Positions 1-9,479 of a stretch of DNA of 30,701 nt are shown one piece after another. How positions within the stretch are numbered: the first letter of the stretch is position 1; each line of letters starts with the position of its first letter. The translations under genes were made by a program, and so were the position numbers. Below the pieces are notes generated by a model. It was not told where the DNA came from. It was given only the letters and a program-made list of their open reading frames with translations, and made no database searches. This DNA is from Chara braunii (Eukaryota > Streptophyta > Charophyceae > Charales > Characeae). The stretch covers positions 238,242 through 268,942 of the forward strand of contig BFEA01000626.1 of NCBI GenBank assembly GCA_003427395.1, given 5' to 3'.

Positions 1-307
1 TACCGGACGCACCATTGCACATGGACTATGGACTCTTGGACTACCTCTACCACTACCCCCTGTTGCAGCCGTTGAAGACCGCTCTGCCGTCTACTCCGGG
101 ACCTGCTCAAGACTTCTNAAGACCCCTTCTTCTTGTTGTTGATCACGACACTTGGAGACCTTCCCACCCCGGACCTCCTTTCACCCTCTACAAACCCCCG
201 ACTATATACCCAGACCCCATCAGATACCCCAGCCCTTGTACATGTGAACCTTGCCCTTGAACTTGCAAAAGACAATTTTTCTTTCCTTTTATAAAACCCG
301 TTTTCTT
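1..307. other. C/T-rich DNA, no gene seen
   Basis: Low-complexity, pyrimidine-rich DNA with an undetermined base at 117. A short open frame covers much of it, but its composition (Pro, Leu and Thr from CCN and CTN codons) looks like a by-product of base content. No promoter, RNA gene or protein motif was recognised. Confidence 0.5.
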
Positions 308-535
308 CACCCTCGTAGAACATCAGTAGGAATACCCCATTCCCCGTTCACCCTTGTAGAACATCAGTAGGAATACCCATTCCCTGTTCACCCTTGTAGA
401 ACATCAATAGGATTACCCTGTTCCCTGCTTACCCTTGTAGAACCTCCATAGGACTATCCTGTTTCCCTGTAGTAACCTTGTCACCTACTCCTCCTTGTGG
501 AAAATCAATAGGATTACCTTGTTTCCCTGCAATAC
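308..535. repeat. ~40-bp tandem repeat, about 5 copies
   Basis: Units begin near 308, 349, 389, 430 and 491. Each starts with a CACCCTTGTAGAACATCA-like block, then an AGGAWTACC block and a TTCCCTG block. The first three are spaced 40-41 bp. The fourth is about 20 bp longer and the fifth is the most diverged. This is an ordinary minisatellite with no sign of coding. Confidence 0.8.
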
Positions 536-1029
536 CCCTCCACCCGCATTATACCCCCTCTTCCTCCTTTGACTTCTGACCAGTAATCGGCCCCGTCCCG
601 TCCTTCACAGTTCCTTTTTGTTTCCTTAGGTTTTTGGCAGCCGGGACGTTGCCTTTTAGAGGGAGGGGATAGTGTTACGGACTCCGCCAGGGCTCGATCC
701 CTGGTCTACTTTTTGCTGTTTCTGCTGCATCACGTTTTTGGCTTGGCACCCGTTTTCCAAACCCCTCCTTTGGTACCGTCGGATTTTGGACAATTGGCGC
801 CATGCTGCAGTTCGGAGGCCACTTTCAAATGTTGCATTTTTCAGTTCTGCCCTCGGAGCTTTTGCAGATTTGCCCCGGTACTGTAGCGAACACCCGGTAC
901 TTATACCGGTGCCCCGTACAGTACGGGGACCAGTCTCGTACCAGTTCTCTGCTGCTGTACTCGTACTCAGTGTGACTTGCTGTTTTCGGCATTCGAAATC
1001 CAAGACTTCGACTTTGTGTCCTTGCCACT
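536..1029. other. Region upstream of the PLE frame, with two short palindromes
   Basis: No gene is supported. Two adjacent perfect hairpins lie at 894-909 (CCGGTA/TACCGG) and 912-928 (CCCCGTAC/GTACGGGG around one A), in a GGTAC-rich stretch. This could be 5' untranslated or regulatory sequence of the retroelement that follows, but the element's 5' boundary cannot be placed from one copy. Confidence 0.4.
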
Positions 1030-2010
1030 GTGTCTGCGCCCGACCCTCAATCGTGTCGAGGGAGTGAGTGTGTGTGTGTGCTCTCACTCTCTCTCTCTCT
1101 CTCTCTCTCTCCCTCTCCCCTCTCCCTCGGCTCTTCCTGTCTCCCTCAGCCTCGCTTCCGTTACACGACTCTTAAGGCGGGAGAACTTGACAAGAAGAAG
1201 AACGACGAGTCGGCGAACCAGAAACTGGCTACTCCGCGAGTTCCTTCGACAGGCGAGGGAATCGCGAAGAAGTATGGGAAGAAAGGGAAAGCCAAGAAGA
1301 TCTCGAGAAAAAAGAAAGATAAGAGGAGGTATGTCGATTCCTCCGATTCCTCTTCCTCGTCAGAAACCGAGGAGAGAGATTCTACGGAGGGTGAGACTGC
1401 GGAGTCGGGAGACGAAAGCCCGGAGATCAGGGATAGAAGGCGGCGCGGAGGTAAGAAGTTAAAGGTGAGGAGAAAGCAGGCAAGGCTATCGGAGGAGAGA
1501 AGTATTCCGAGGAGAACCATAGAAAAAGGAAAATGCTCGCGGAGAAAGGGAACCCCTTCGACGCCACCAGCAACACCCCGGAAGATGACCTTTGAACTGA
1601 AGACCCCGCTGTCGGAAGGTTACAAAGGCATCTCTGCCGGATGCTCGAAGGAAGGTTTTATGGACTATACACTGGTAGTCCTAAAACAGTACTCTGCCGA
1701 GAAAGCGACGACATTAAAGGTGTTTTGTACGAAGTACGGAATCAAAGCAACCAAGAAAGAAGACATGGTGATGGAACTGGTCAGGAGACAGACGGAATTG
1801 GCATACGAAGGTTACTTCACGACACCACTCACGAAGAAGACAACAACTCTGAAGATAGGCCGAGACGAAGAGAAGACCCCTCAAGCTGCACCTGAAGCTG
1901 GAAAGTCTACTATGACGACCAGAGGCAAGGCAAAACTGAACCAAGATATACCACGAGTCGTTCTTCGATCGGCTAACACGGAAGAAGAACACGAACCCGA
2001 ATCGGATTGA
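1030..2010 (+). CDS. PLE N-terminal segment: charged region and SAP-like motif
   Basis: The frame is open from GTG 1030, but residues 1-40 are partly microsatellite translation and the first ATG in frame is at 1585, so the true start is unknown. Residues 50-175 are very basic (KKYGKKGKAKK, RDRRRRGGKK) and surround an acidic serine tract (VDSSDSSSSSETEERDST), suggesting disorder and nucleic-acid binding. Residues about 229-255 (LKVFCTKYGIKATKKEDMV and following) look like a SAP helix-loop-helix motif, a DNA-binding fold; this is a pattern match only. The segment ends at TGA 2008-2010, after which the same frame continues into the nuclease segment with no stop between 2011 and 2919. Confidence 0.6.
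   Translation: MSAPDPQSCRGSECVCVLSLSLSLSLSPSPLSLGSSCLPQPRFRYTTLKAGELDKKKNDESANQKLATPRVPSTGEGIAKKYGKKGKAKKISRKKKDKRRYVDSSDSSSSSETEERDSTEGETAESGDESPEIRDRRRRGGKKLKVRRKQARLSEERSIPRRTIEKGKCSRRKGTPSTPPATPRKMTFELKTPLSEGYKGISAGCSKEGFMDYTLVVLKQYSAEKATTLKVFCTKYGIKATKKEDMVMELVRRQTELAYEGYFTTPLTKKTTTLKIGRDEEKTPQAAPEAGKSTMTTRGKAKLNQDIPRVVLRSANTEEEHEPESD
1064..1128. repeat. (GT)n-(CT)n compound microsatellite
   Basis: A GT run (about 1068-1080) passes directly into a CT run (about 1081-1112) that decays into CCCTCT. In the element's frame the CT part reads as alternating Leu-Ser, which is unlikely to be real protein. It may therefore mark the element's insertion site or its 5' end. Confidence 0.85.
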
Positions 2011-2919
2011 CGGTCAACGCCCCCTATCACAGACCTTTGGCAGACTCTCAGGTCATGCATGAAGGAACGTGAGGCTCTTAGGGGGCAGGGCGCGGAAGGG
2101 GATCGGATGACGTTGGTGGAAAGACTCATCACTTTGACGACAATCCTGCTCGGATTCTCGGGAGAATTGAAGTGGCTGCAACCGTACCTCGACAAGTTGG
2201 ACGTGACGGACGGACTATTGGATTTGAGGACTGGGGGTACTTACGTAATCACCAGTCCACTAACTAAGAAGGTATACGTGGGTTGCACTACACGACCTAT
2301 TCTTCTACGGTGGAAGCAACATATCCTGGCAGCTACGTCAAAAACGCTGGGAAAGGCACCTCAGCTTTACAAGTGGATGAGGAAAATAGGGGTGCACAAC
2401 TTTGTCATAGTACCGATCCGACATTCCCTGAATGCAGACGACGTCACGTTTGAGCAGCATCTCATCAAAGAACTATCGCCAAGCCTGAACAGGATGGGGA
2501 TAGGAAGTGCAGCGACAAGAAGGACGAGAAGACGGAAAGGTAGGAGAGAACGGAAGAGGCGAGTGGGGAAGAGACATGGAAAGACTGTGGTTAGCTTCAC
2601 AATAGATGATCAGACTAGAACTTCTCTCATCAATCTGTCAGATGAGAAGCTAGGGAAACAAGAACGGAATCTGGAAATCATTTTTAATAGTGGACAGGTC
2701 TGGGCAGACGACTGGAAGAAACTGGTCGCCAAGTTTGGTCGCACTATAATCACGGCCGAGGGCCACACACTGCCGCTCAAGAACATAAAACGGATCTGCC
2801 AATCGGGCACGAAAGCACTGATTGTGAAGATAATCCGAACTAAGACGACGACCGAAAGAAACCGGTACACCCTACAGAGTCTGCTCAAACAGCCCCGCAT
2901 GGCTTCCTCTATGACGTGA
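2011..2919 (+). CDS. PLE GIY-YIG endonuclease segment
   Basis: Same frame as the preceding segment; first internal ATG at 2059 (numbering below starts there). The GIY-YIG signature appears as GTY (60-62) and YVG (73-75, in KKVYVGCTTRP), followed by the expected catalytic Arg84 (LLRWKQH), Glu132 (FEQHLIKEL) and a conserved Asn144 (SPSLN). In PLEs this nuclease nicks the target so that the element RNA can be reverse transcribed at the break. A very basic stretch (154-175, RRTRRRKGRRERKRR) follows and could bind nucleic acid or act as a nuclear localisation signal. The segment ends at TGA 2917-2919. A CGA codon changed to TGA would account for the stop. Confidence 0.85.
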   Translation, partial: RSTPPITDLWQTLRSCMKEREALRGQGAEGDRMTLVERLITLTTILLGFSGELKWLQPYLDKLDVTDGLLDLRTGGTYVITSPLTKKVYVGCTTRPILLRWKQHILAATSKTLGKAPQLYKWMRKIGVHNFVIVPIRHSLNADDVTFEQHLIKELSPSLNRMGIGSAATRRTRRRKGRRERKRRVGKRHGKTVVSFTIDDQTRTSLINLSDEKLGKQERNLEIIFNSGQVWADDWKKLVAKFGRTIITAEGHTLPLKNIKRICQSGTKALIVKIIRTKTTTERNRYTLQSLLKQPRMASSMT

Positions 2920-3459
2920 CTCTCTACTAGCAAATTGATAGGACTATATTGCACGGCTGGACTGTTCGGTAAAAAGGAAACAAGAAACAAACTGAAAGTG
3001 AAGCTTGACCGGACACTGAGACGCAAGACAGGAATCATTGTCAGGAGGAAGGTAACGGTTAAATATCCGTACAGTTCAATGATGAGGACAGCGGAAGTAA
3101 GAAAGGTGGTAGAAAGGGTAATCTCCACTAGGATAGAAGATGAGGCGGTGGCAGCTTTTGTGAAGAAGAAACTACGGATCGTGACTACTAAGAACAGAAC
3201 AGTTGGGGATATCATCCATACACACAGGAGTTACGCACATACACTGCCTACAACCTGTAACTGTGTGAATTTCTCACTGGCTAGATACGAAGGTCACGTG
3301 TTAGATAGATCAGAGATCAAGGATACACCGAATTTCGTTCGAAATTCGAAGAACGTCACAAAAAGTGGGAAACCACACTGCGAAACAGATCTCGTCTCGG
3401 GTATACTGAACGCCATGGCACATCTGAAAGGGAGTAAGGAAGAACAACTCGATGTATAG
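2920..3459 (+). CDS. PLE linker segment with CxC motif
   Basis: Still in the same frame. It is basic and carries a C-x-C pair (TTCNCVN, DNA 3256-3264) preceded by histidines (HTHRSYAHT). A CxC motif is, as I recall, reported for PLEs with an N-terminal GIY-YIG, where it may be a small zinc-binding element. No enzyme motif is visible. The segment ends at TAG 3457-3459; a second TAG follows at 3526-3528, 23 codons on, so 3460-3525 also belongs to the protein if the stops are mutations or are read through. Confidence 0.7.
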   Translation, partial: LSTSKLIGLYCTAGLFGKKETRNKLKVKLDRTLRRKTGIIVRRKVTVKYPYSSMMRTAEVRKVVERVISTRIEDEAVAAFVKKKLRIVTTKNRTVGDIIHTHRSYAHTLPTTCNCVNFSLARYEGHVLDRSEIKDTPNFVRNSKNVTKSGKPHCETDLVSGILNAMAHLKGSKEEQLDV

Positions 3460-3528
3460 GCTTGCTTCAGAGGAGTAGATGACACACCTGGTACTTGGAC
3501 GGACTATGAGGTTAGAATGTGGGCTTAG

Positions 3529-4989
3529 AAGTACGACAGATTGGTTCTAGCACCGATAGACCGGAATAATGGCGATACTGCCGTTATCTGCCCGGTACTA
3601 TACAGACATGTTTTTGGATGCACGTTTACCTGGAATCCTGACTATGAGAGAGTCGAGAAAAGCGAGCACGATATTCTGCAACGATGCAAGGAAGACTATG
3701 AGAAAGTAGGTATGACAGCGGTGGGAAAATGGAGGAACGAGGGGAAACTAGGTAAGGCGTACATCATCCCGAAGGATAAAGACCTCCAACGATGGAGGCC
3801 TATCGCTCCGGCCTGTGATGACCCGGCTAGGTTGGGACAGCGTCGGTGTGCCAGGGCACTACACTGCTTAATCACACGATATGACAAGCGTTTGAATTTT
3901 CATCTGGCATCAACTATCCAGCTGAAAGAAGAAGCGCTACGAGCCGACACGGAGTTTGGAGAACAAGGATGCAGTTTGGCGATAGGAAGATGCTATGACA
4001 TCAAGGAGATGTTCTCCTCGATTCCACATGATGCCGTGAGAAGTGCGGTGTTTGAACTCATCCGAGATTTTGAGAACAAGAATTGGTGTCAAGTAAAGGT
4101 CGCAGTAAGAGGAAGACTGATTGTTTTGTCGAAGACTGACCGGAAGGAAGTCGGATATGTAAAAGTAGGTATGAACACTATTTTCAAGATGGTCAACTAC
4201 GACTTATCACATGCGTACATGAGGTGCGGAGAGACGATCAGGCGACAGATCGTAGGAATACCTATGGGAAAGACGATGAGCCCGATACTCGCTACGGTCA
4301 CATGTGCCATGGATGAGACGAAGTTCCTAAAATCACTAGGAGCGGACAAGAGACTTGTGAAGGGCTGGAGAATGGTGGATGACGTGTCCATAGTCGTGGG
4401 ATGCAACAAGGAAGGGGGAGCGTGGACAAGAGCACACGACAACCTGGACGCATTCGAAGCTGCGTACGATCCGCGCCTGAAGTTGGTACGCAAGGATGAT
4501 GGGAGCAATACGTGGCAGTTCGTTGGAGGGCGAATGTACATCATGGCAGATCCGGTCCAGGTACATTTCGTTCAAGATATCAAGAATGCAGACTGCATAA
4601 GGCAAGACGGTATGCTCCGGTACCAGTCACTACAAGATTTCGTGAGTTATTCAGAAAAAAAGATGAAGAAGGCGGTTATGACCGCGAACCTAAAGAGGAT
4701 CTGGAACTCCTCTACATCTCCTGCTCTCACGGCAAGCACTATTGCTTATGCGCTACTGGAGAGCGACCTCCGAGGCTACCCCTCAGAGGTCTCTCTCGGC
4801 GCCTTGGCTAAGCTTGCCAAGGTTACGGGAGAATCTATTCTGGTCAACCTGAGATTATATTGGCTATCTTGCCATAAGATTCTGAGGAGACTCGATCCGT
4901 GGAACTTCCTGCGAAACAGTTACGGGCTGACGAGCTGGGACACGGAACAGCGACTCGGGATTTTCACAGGCTGCAACTTCTCGAAGTAG
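3529..4989 (+). CDS. PLE reverse transcriptase
   Basis: Open from just after TAG 3526-3528. Numbering from codon 3541, the RT motifs appear in order: block 1 around KDLQRWRPIAP (80-90); motif A, YDIKEMFSSIP with Asp153; motif B, GIPMGKTMSPILA (239-251); motif C, RMVDDVSIVVG with Asp280-Asp281; and WQFVGGRMYI (325-334), which fits the late D/E block. All three metal-binding aspartates are present, so the domain is not visibly degenerate. It would copy element RNA into DNA at the nicked target. No second GIY-YIG follows the RT, consistent with the permuted order. The C-terminal ~150 residues resemble a thumb region but have no motif I can name. Confidence 0.9.
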   Translation, partial: KYDRLVLAPIDRNNGDTAVICPVLYRHVFGCTFTWNPDYERVEKSEHDILQRCKEDYEKVGMTAVGKWRNEGKLGKAYIIPKDKDLQRWRPIAPACDDPARLGQRRCARALHCLITRYDKRLNFHLASTIQLKEEALRADTEFGEQGCSLAIGRCYDIKEMFSSIPHDAVRSAVFELIRDFENKNWCQVKVAVRGRLIVLSKTDRKEVGYVKVGMNTIFKMVNYDLSHAYMRCGETIRRQIVGIPMGKTMSPILATVTCAMDETKFLKSLGADKRLVKGWRMVDDVSIVVGCNKEGGAWTRAHDNLDAFEAAYDPRLKLVRKDDGSNTWQFVGGRMYIMADPVQVHFVQDIKNADCIRQDGMLRYQSLQDFVSYSEKKMKKAVMTANLKRIWNSSTSPALTASTIAYALLESDLRGYPSEVSLGALAKLAKVTGESILVNLRLYWLSCHKILRRLDPWNFLRNSYGLTSWDTEQRLGIFTGCNFSK

Positions 4990-5995
4990 AGCATTTCGAC
5001 GAACATGTGTGCCTTTATCTGACGACTTGAGACATAAAATTTTTCCGGAACTCCCCATAGGCACAAGCTACCACGACAGAAGTCTTCAGCATCGGAGTTT
5101 GGATTTATTTATTTGTTTTATTTATCTTCGGACCGTATTTTGGCGTGAATACGTACCCGGTACCTGTCAAGTTCAGTCGAGGACATTGGACCTTTATGCC
5201 TACAGTAGAAAGACTACGATTTTGGTTTTCTGTTTTAGCCTCTGATGTAGTCCTGGTGCGTGCAATTTCACAAAGGCACACGCTGCCACGAACGGATAGT
5301 TCCAGTATTGGAAGTTTCAGGGGTATTTATTTATTTTATGGTATTTATTTTATTTAGTTATTTTATCGAGTGTGAGTACGTCGCGGATAAGTACCAAAAG
5401 AGGCAAGGCACTGACCTCTCTTTTCGACAGAAGCGTTCTATGAACGCGCCTTCCTGGCGATTTCATGCAAATGGATGAAACCAGTAGAAGGACCTGCGTT
5501 GTCGAGTGAAATGGGAAGATGTTAGCTATGGTAGCTAGGGACTATGCTGTACTCATATGTCGGTGACTTACTCATGCTTTGATGGTTGGGTTTCGCGGGG
5601 GCAGATTTTGAATACTGTGCTTGATGTACTGTTCACGACGAGCCTATTTCGAAGGATTTGCTTTGTCTCAATTGTATGTGTATGGTTGTCTCCGGTTTCT
5701 GTGCCCTTCCCTACAGGCTGTTACCGCAGTCTGCCACTCTCTCTCTTTCTCATAGCCTGGGGGCTCTCCAAGTGACTAGCGTGCTCTCATGAACTCACTT
5801 GGGCAGCATGAGCACTCCTCATGCAGATGTGAGTTTGACGGACTGTTTCCTCAGTTATGTAGGTTGAAGCCCGCACACCGGCCAACCCATGGGCCTCCCC
5901 ATGTGCCTCTAAGTGGACCGAGGTATCCTGATAGCCAATTTTCACCATTAGGTCTCTACGGGGGCAATTAAACCTCATTTTGGTCAAGTACATGC
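4990..5995. other. 3' flank of the PLE, AT-rich repeats
   Basis: No gene recognised. ATTTATTT-type tracts at about 5103-5130 and 5320-5362 may be part of the element's 3' untranslated region or simple repeats. A search by eye for hammerhead cores (CTGANGA followed by GAAA) near the element found CTGACGA at 5019, but no helix II or GAAA follows. The 3' end of the element is not defined. Confidence 0.4.
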
Positions 5996-6616
5996 AGTCC
6001 GAGTGGTTGGTACCAACCCGGACTACCCCTTGGGCCTCCTCAAGTCTCTTTTCCTTTTTGAAATGCTGCCCCCTTGAGTCCAAATGCCCAAGGGGCAGCC
6101 TCACTTGAAAGAAAAAAGCCTTGTGAGCCTTTTTCTCGATTTTTTTTCATTCTACCTCATTTTGGATAGACCAAGATATTTTCTCATGTCTCGGTGTCAT
6201 CTCAGCCTTGGATCTGGCTGAGATCCATGGCCAGCAATATTCCGAGCTACCCCCAAGTGGTCCTTGCTTCAATTTTGAACCCCTAGGCTCACTTTTTCAA
6301 TTTTTTGTGCACATGGTCCTCCTTTTTGGCCAAATGCACAATTTCGTTTTTTTCCCTCTTTCGTTTCTCTTCATTTTGGACTGCCAACTTATTCCGGAGT
6401 TGGCCGTTTGAGCTAGCCCCACAAAAAATGACCATATGCTCTCCTCCATGAGACTTGATCTCAGATCCATCGTCCACAAAAAAAGCGGTCAGCTCTTTTT
6501 TGCATTTTTACTCATTTTTATTTTTTTTCAATTCAGATATTGCTGAGATAATGCCCCAACAGTATTATCTCTGCAATCCGGATTGCCCTCCACCAAATCA
6601 AGAGGGATGAGGTGAC

Positions 6617-7330
6617 AGTAGGGACCTGCCAGTCCCTATTGTGCCAGTCCCAGCTGACCGGTCAATTCTCCTTCACTCCTTTCTCCCCCTTTGTCTCATT
6701 TTCCCTCTTTTTTCTTCCATTTTTCTCTCTTTTTCTTTTATTTCTGTTGTGATAAATGTCAAGCAGTTGTGCACCCTCTTTCTAGGCCTTAGATCGTCAC
6801 TTAAGGCCAGATTCATATCGAGCAGTTGGTCTTTACATCTCAGATTGCAATAATGAAGCCCCCATACTCATGGGGGCTCCCGTTTGTCTCTGTTTTATCA
6901 TTTTTGAGCCCCCTCTTACTCCAATTTTTCCTTGGCAGTTTATTTTCTGCATAGAGCCCCTTGGGGCTTTATTTTTCTATGTCTTGCTAGTCCGAGATAT
7001 CTCGGTATATTGGGCAGTCACTCTTTCATCCTTTTTCTATTTTTTTGTCTCTTAGCACCCTCTCCCTTGACTCATTCAGTTTCGCATTCACAGTGGCTAA
7101 TATTTTTCACCGTCAAGATCTTAATCTTGACGTCGCCACTTGCTTGCACGTTCCTCCCTTTTGTTGGCTCACGATTCCCTTGGCACAATTCAAGTCTCCG
7201 CCACTCTCCCATGTCTCGACGATGGTCCCGTCTCATTTTCTAGTCCCAGCGATGGTCCCGCCGATGCATGTCCCAATTTTTTACTATTTTTATTTAGGCC
7301 TATCTAGTCCCCGACATCATTCCCGATAAC
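6617..7330. repeat. First copy of a ~1.25-kb imperfect tandem duplication
   Basis: Matches 7906-8590 in colinear order: a GTAGGGACCTSCCAGTCCCTA hairpin, a TGTCAAG block, a CCCCCAT-CTCATG hairpin with GTTTGTCTC/TTTTGCCTC, a CCCTTGG block, and a CCGCCAC-TC block followed by GTCCCGCCGATG. Offsets between matching landmarks are 1290 bp at the start and about 1231-1246 bp further on. Divergence is high, so the duplication is old. No coding function is apparent in either copy. Confidence 0.6.
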
Positions 7331-7905
7331 GTCTCATTTTTATTTGGAACTCTCTTGTCCCCGACAGTCCCAATTTATCCCTCTCATGGCCTCAAGTACC
7401 GTGAATATTCTCGGGCGCGAGATCCATCATCTCGCGACCACCATTTACTGTCTCCACTTACCCAAACCCAAAACACTATTTCCTTCTATCATGGGTGTCC
7501 CAAGGCCCTTTTTTATTTGGCCTAGGCACCCCCATGTAGTCCATTATTTCTAGGACGCCTATGGTGGCATTTTCCCTAGCCCTATGACACCACAACTTGC
7601 CCCAAACTAAAACAAAACAAAACGGTCAACTTTCAATTGCATAGGGACTTAATATTGACTCTTAATGCACCTAAAACATGTGTTTCTCTTCCCTCATGCG
7701 ATCCGTTCCATCTCGGTTGCATGAGGCCTTGATTTTTCTTGATTTTCTCTGCAAAATCAAGAGAAAATCAAGATACTTTGCATCTGCCATATCCCAGGAT
7801 GTATCTGGTCACGGATGTATCTCCCCAAGTGACCGTTTTTTACCGTTAGGGTCCTTTTCTCTTTTTTTTTTTTTTCCGTTTTTTTTTTTTTTTTCCATTT
7901 TCGAA

Positions 7906-8590
7906 CAGTAGGGACCTCCCAGTCCCTACAGATGGCCAACTCACGCACTCCCCCTCACTCCTCTTGTCTTATTATCCCACTTTTTTTTTTTTTTCCTAGC
8001 ATGTCAAGTGTAAACTAGTTGTTGAGGTTTTTTCTAGACCCTTCCTCTTCGTTCTGGTCCTTCCTATGCTCAAGGTGCAGTCCGTTATTTGTCGGACTTC
8101 AACTGTGGTTCCCCCATGCTCATGCGAGTCTCCTTTTGCCTCTCTTTCTTTCAAATTGTGACCCCCTTTACTCTGATTCTCTCCCAGGAGCCTATTTTTC
8201 ACATGGAGTCTCTCTAGACTTCATTTTCTTCAACGTGGTTAATCCAATATATTTCGGATTGCTGCCATGCCCCTTCCCTTGCTTTCTTTTGTTTTTTTTC
8301 TCCTTTTGGTCCTTGCAACTGCTTTCACTAGTGTTGGCACGTCTGGATCATAGTTTTGACGGCACATCTTGCTTTGGACATATTTTTCTCATTGTCCTCC
8401 ATAACTTTCCCTTGGTACATCACAAGTCCCCGCCACTTGTCTCGCGCTAGTCCCCGACATTTGTCCCGCCGATAATCCTACCGGCACTTGTCCCGCCGAT
8501 GGTCGTGCCGACTCTTGTCCCGCCGGTGGTCCCACCGGTTCTTCACCCAAAAAACCATTATTTTTTCTTAGTCTCATATGGTCCCTCAAA
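7906..8590. repeat. Second copy of the ~1.25-kb imperfect duplication
   Basis: Colinear with 6617-7330. It differs in T-tract length and has gained a small minisatellite near its end (8453-8538). Confidence 0.6.
8453..8538. repeat. ~27-bp minisatellite, 3 copies
   Basis: Three tandem units of the form CTTGTCCCGCCGRTGGTC followed by a variable CCG-containing end. The last unit closes with a perfect hairpin (8523-8538, CCGGTGG/CCACCGG). Related GATGGTCCCGCCGATG blocks occur in the first copy near 7218-7265. Confidence 0.75.
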
Positions 8591-9479
8591 CTTTTCCTCG
8601 TGGTGTCATAGTCTCTCTTGGCGTTTTCCGCCCCATGGCTGCCGCATTTCCGGTCTCTTTCCATGCCTCACACGCGCTGGTATTTCCGGTCATGGCCTTT
8701 TATTATTGCGGCTCCCGTCAGTTGTCGTGGGTGTCCTTCATGCTAGGGCCCTTCTCTTCTAGCGTCTTATGGTCGTCGAGGCTCTTTTTTTTATGATCCC
8801 CGACCCTCTCTTGTGGTCCGCGACACCCTTTTACTTGGCTCATGACCCGTTGGCCCTTCTTATGCCGCACTCCGATGACCCTCTTCGCCCCGCACTACGT
8901 TCTCATACGTCGGTGCCCCAACACTATTTTTTTGACTTTCTCGACTATTTTGTTCCTCTGGTGCGCAACCTAGGGTATTATTTTTCCTGGAGGTCCTTCT
9001 TTCGGGAAGGAGGATCGCCTTTACTATTCTCTTGCGGCCCTTGGCCGCTTGCTATTCTACTAATCTCTTTTTGGTCCAGTGGTTCTGGCCGCCCACGGCA
9101 TTCTCTACACCCCTAGATACTGACCCTTACGCCTAAGCTTTTCTTCCTTCCTATCTCTCTTGCCTCCTGTTTTCTCTGTTGGGCATAATTTTGTCGTATA
9201 CCATCTCTCAAGGGTAAGGACTTGTTTCGAGACCCACAGGTCCCGACAACGGGGGCACACCTTCAGGAAGGTTTGTGATCGAATCCACAGGCAAACAGGT
9301 TTCCCTATTGCTAAACCCTCCAGTCTACCTCTAACTTGTCTTTTGTGTACGTACTGCAAATTCTCTTTTCTTTCTTCCATGGGTGTCACTGACGGTTGGT
9401 GAGAAGGGTAAGAATTGTACGTCAAGTGTGCAACGTGTTTCTCGCATCGTTGATAATAGAGATTATCGCAATAGAATCA
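8591..9479. other. No gene seen
   Basis: T/C-rich DNA with no recognised protein or RNA. A 106-codon open frame on the minus strand (9105-9425) has no recognisable motif. A GGATTCGATCACA sequence on the minus strand near 9280 loosely resembles a tRNA B box, but no A box is visible. Confidence 0.4.

Larger units (their letters stand above)
1030..4989 (+). mobile_element. Penelope-like retroelement, GIY-YIG before RT
   Basis: One reading frame runs through the whole interval. It is broken only by TGA 2008-2010, TGA 2917-2919, TAG 3457-3459 and TAG 3526-3528, and ends at TAG 4987-4989. I see no frameshift. Domain order is a Lys/Arg- and Ser-rich N-terminus, a SAP-like segment, GIY-YIG endonuclease, a CxC-containing linker, then reverse transcriptase. 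Canonical endonuclease-bearing Penelope elements carry GIY-YIG after RT. The order seen here is that of the permuted clade described as Naiad/Chlamys elements. Terminal repeats, element ends and target duplications could not be found, so the coordinates cover the coding frame only. It is probably a recently inactivated copy. Confidence 0.85.
5996..8538. repeat. Hairpin-rich, pyrimidine-rich region (cluster I)
   Basis: Many short, mostly perfect hairpins unrelated in sequence lie in T/C-rich DNA: 5996-6024, 6065-6099, 6201-6222, 6545-6571 (8 bp), 6619-6638, 6857-6878 (9 bp), 6955-6968, 6992-7005 (14-nt palindrome), 7111-7132 (9 bp), 7416-7436 (8 bp), 7692-7726 (8 bp), 7737-7773 (14 bp, perfect), 7807-7834, 7908-7929 (8 bp) and 8523-8538 (7 bp). 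No protein is supported; long frames here follow base composition. The hairpins resemble those at 27.3-28.4 kb in size and spacing. They could be remnants of foldback insertions or structured non-coding RNA. Confidence 0.7.

Noticed and set aside
656-1087. Overlapping open frames on both strands upstream of the PLE
   Set aside because: No recognisable domain; both strands open at once and they run into the microsatellite.
4927-4960. CTGACGA in the RT frame followed by GGAACAG
   Set aside because: It lies in coding sequence and helix II does not pair.
5992-8538. Several long plus-strand frames rich in Phe, Leu, Ser and Pro
   Set aside because: They reflect T/C-rich composition; frames overlap freely, have no motifs and cross hairpin arms.
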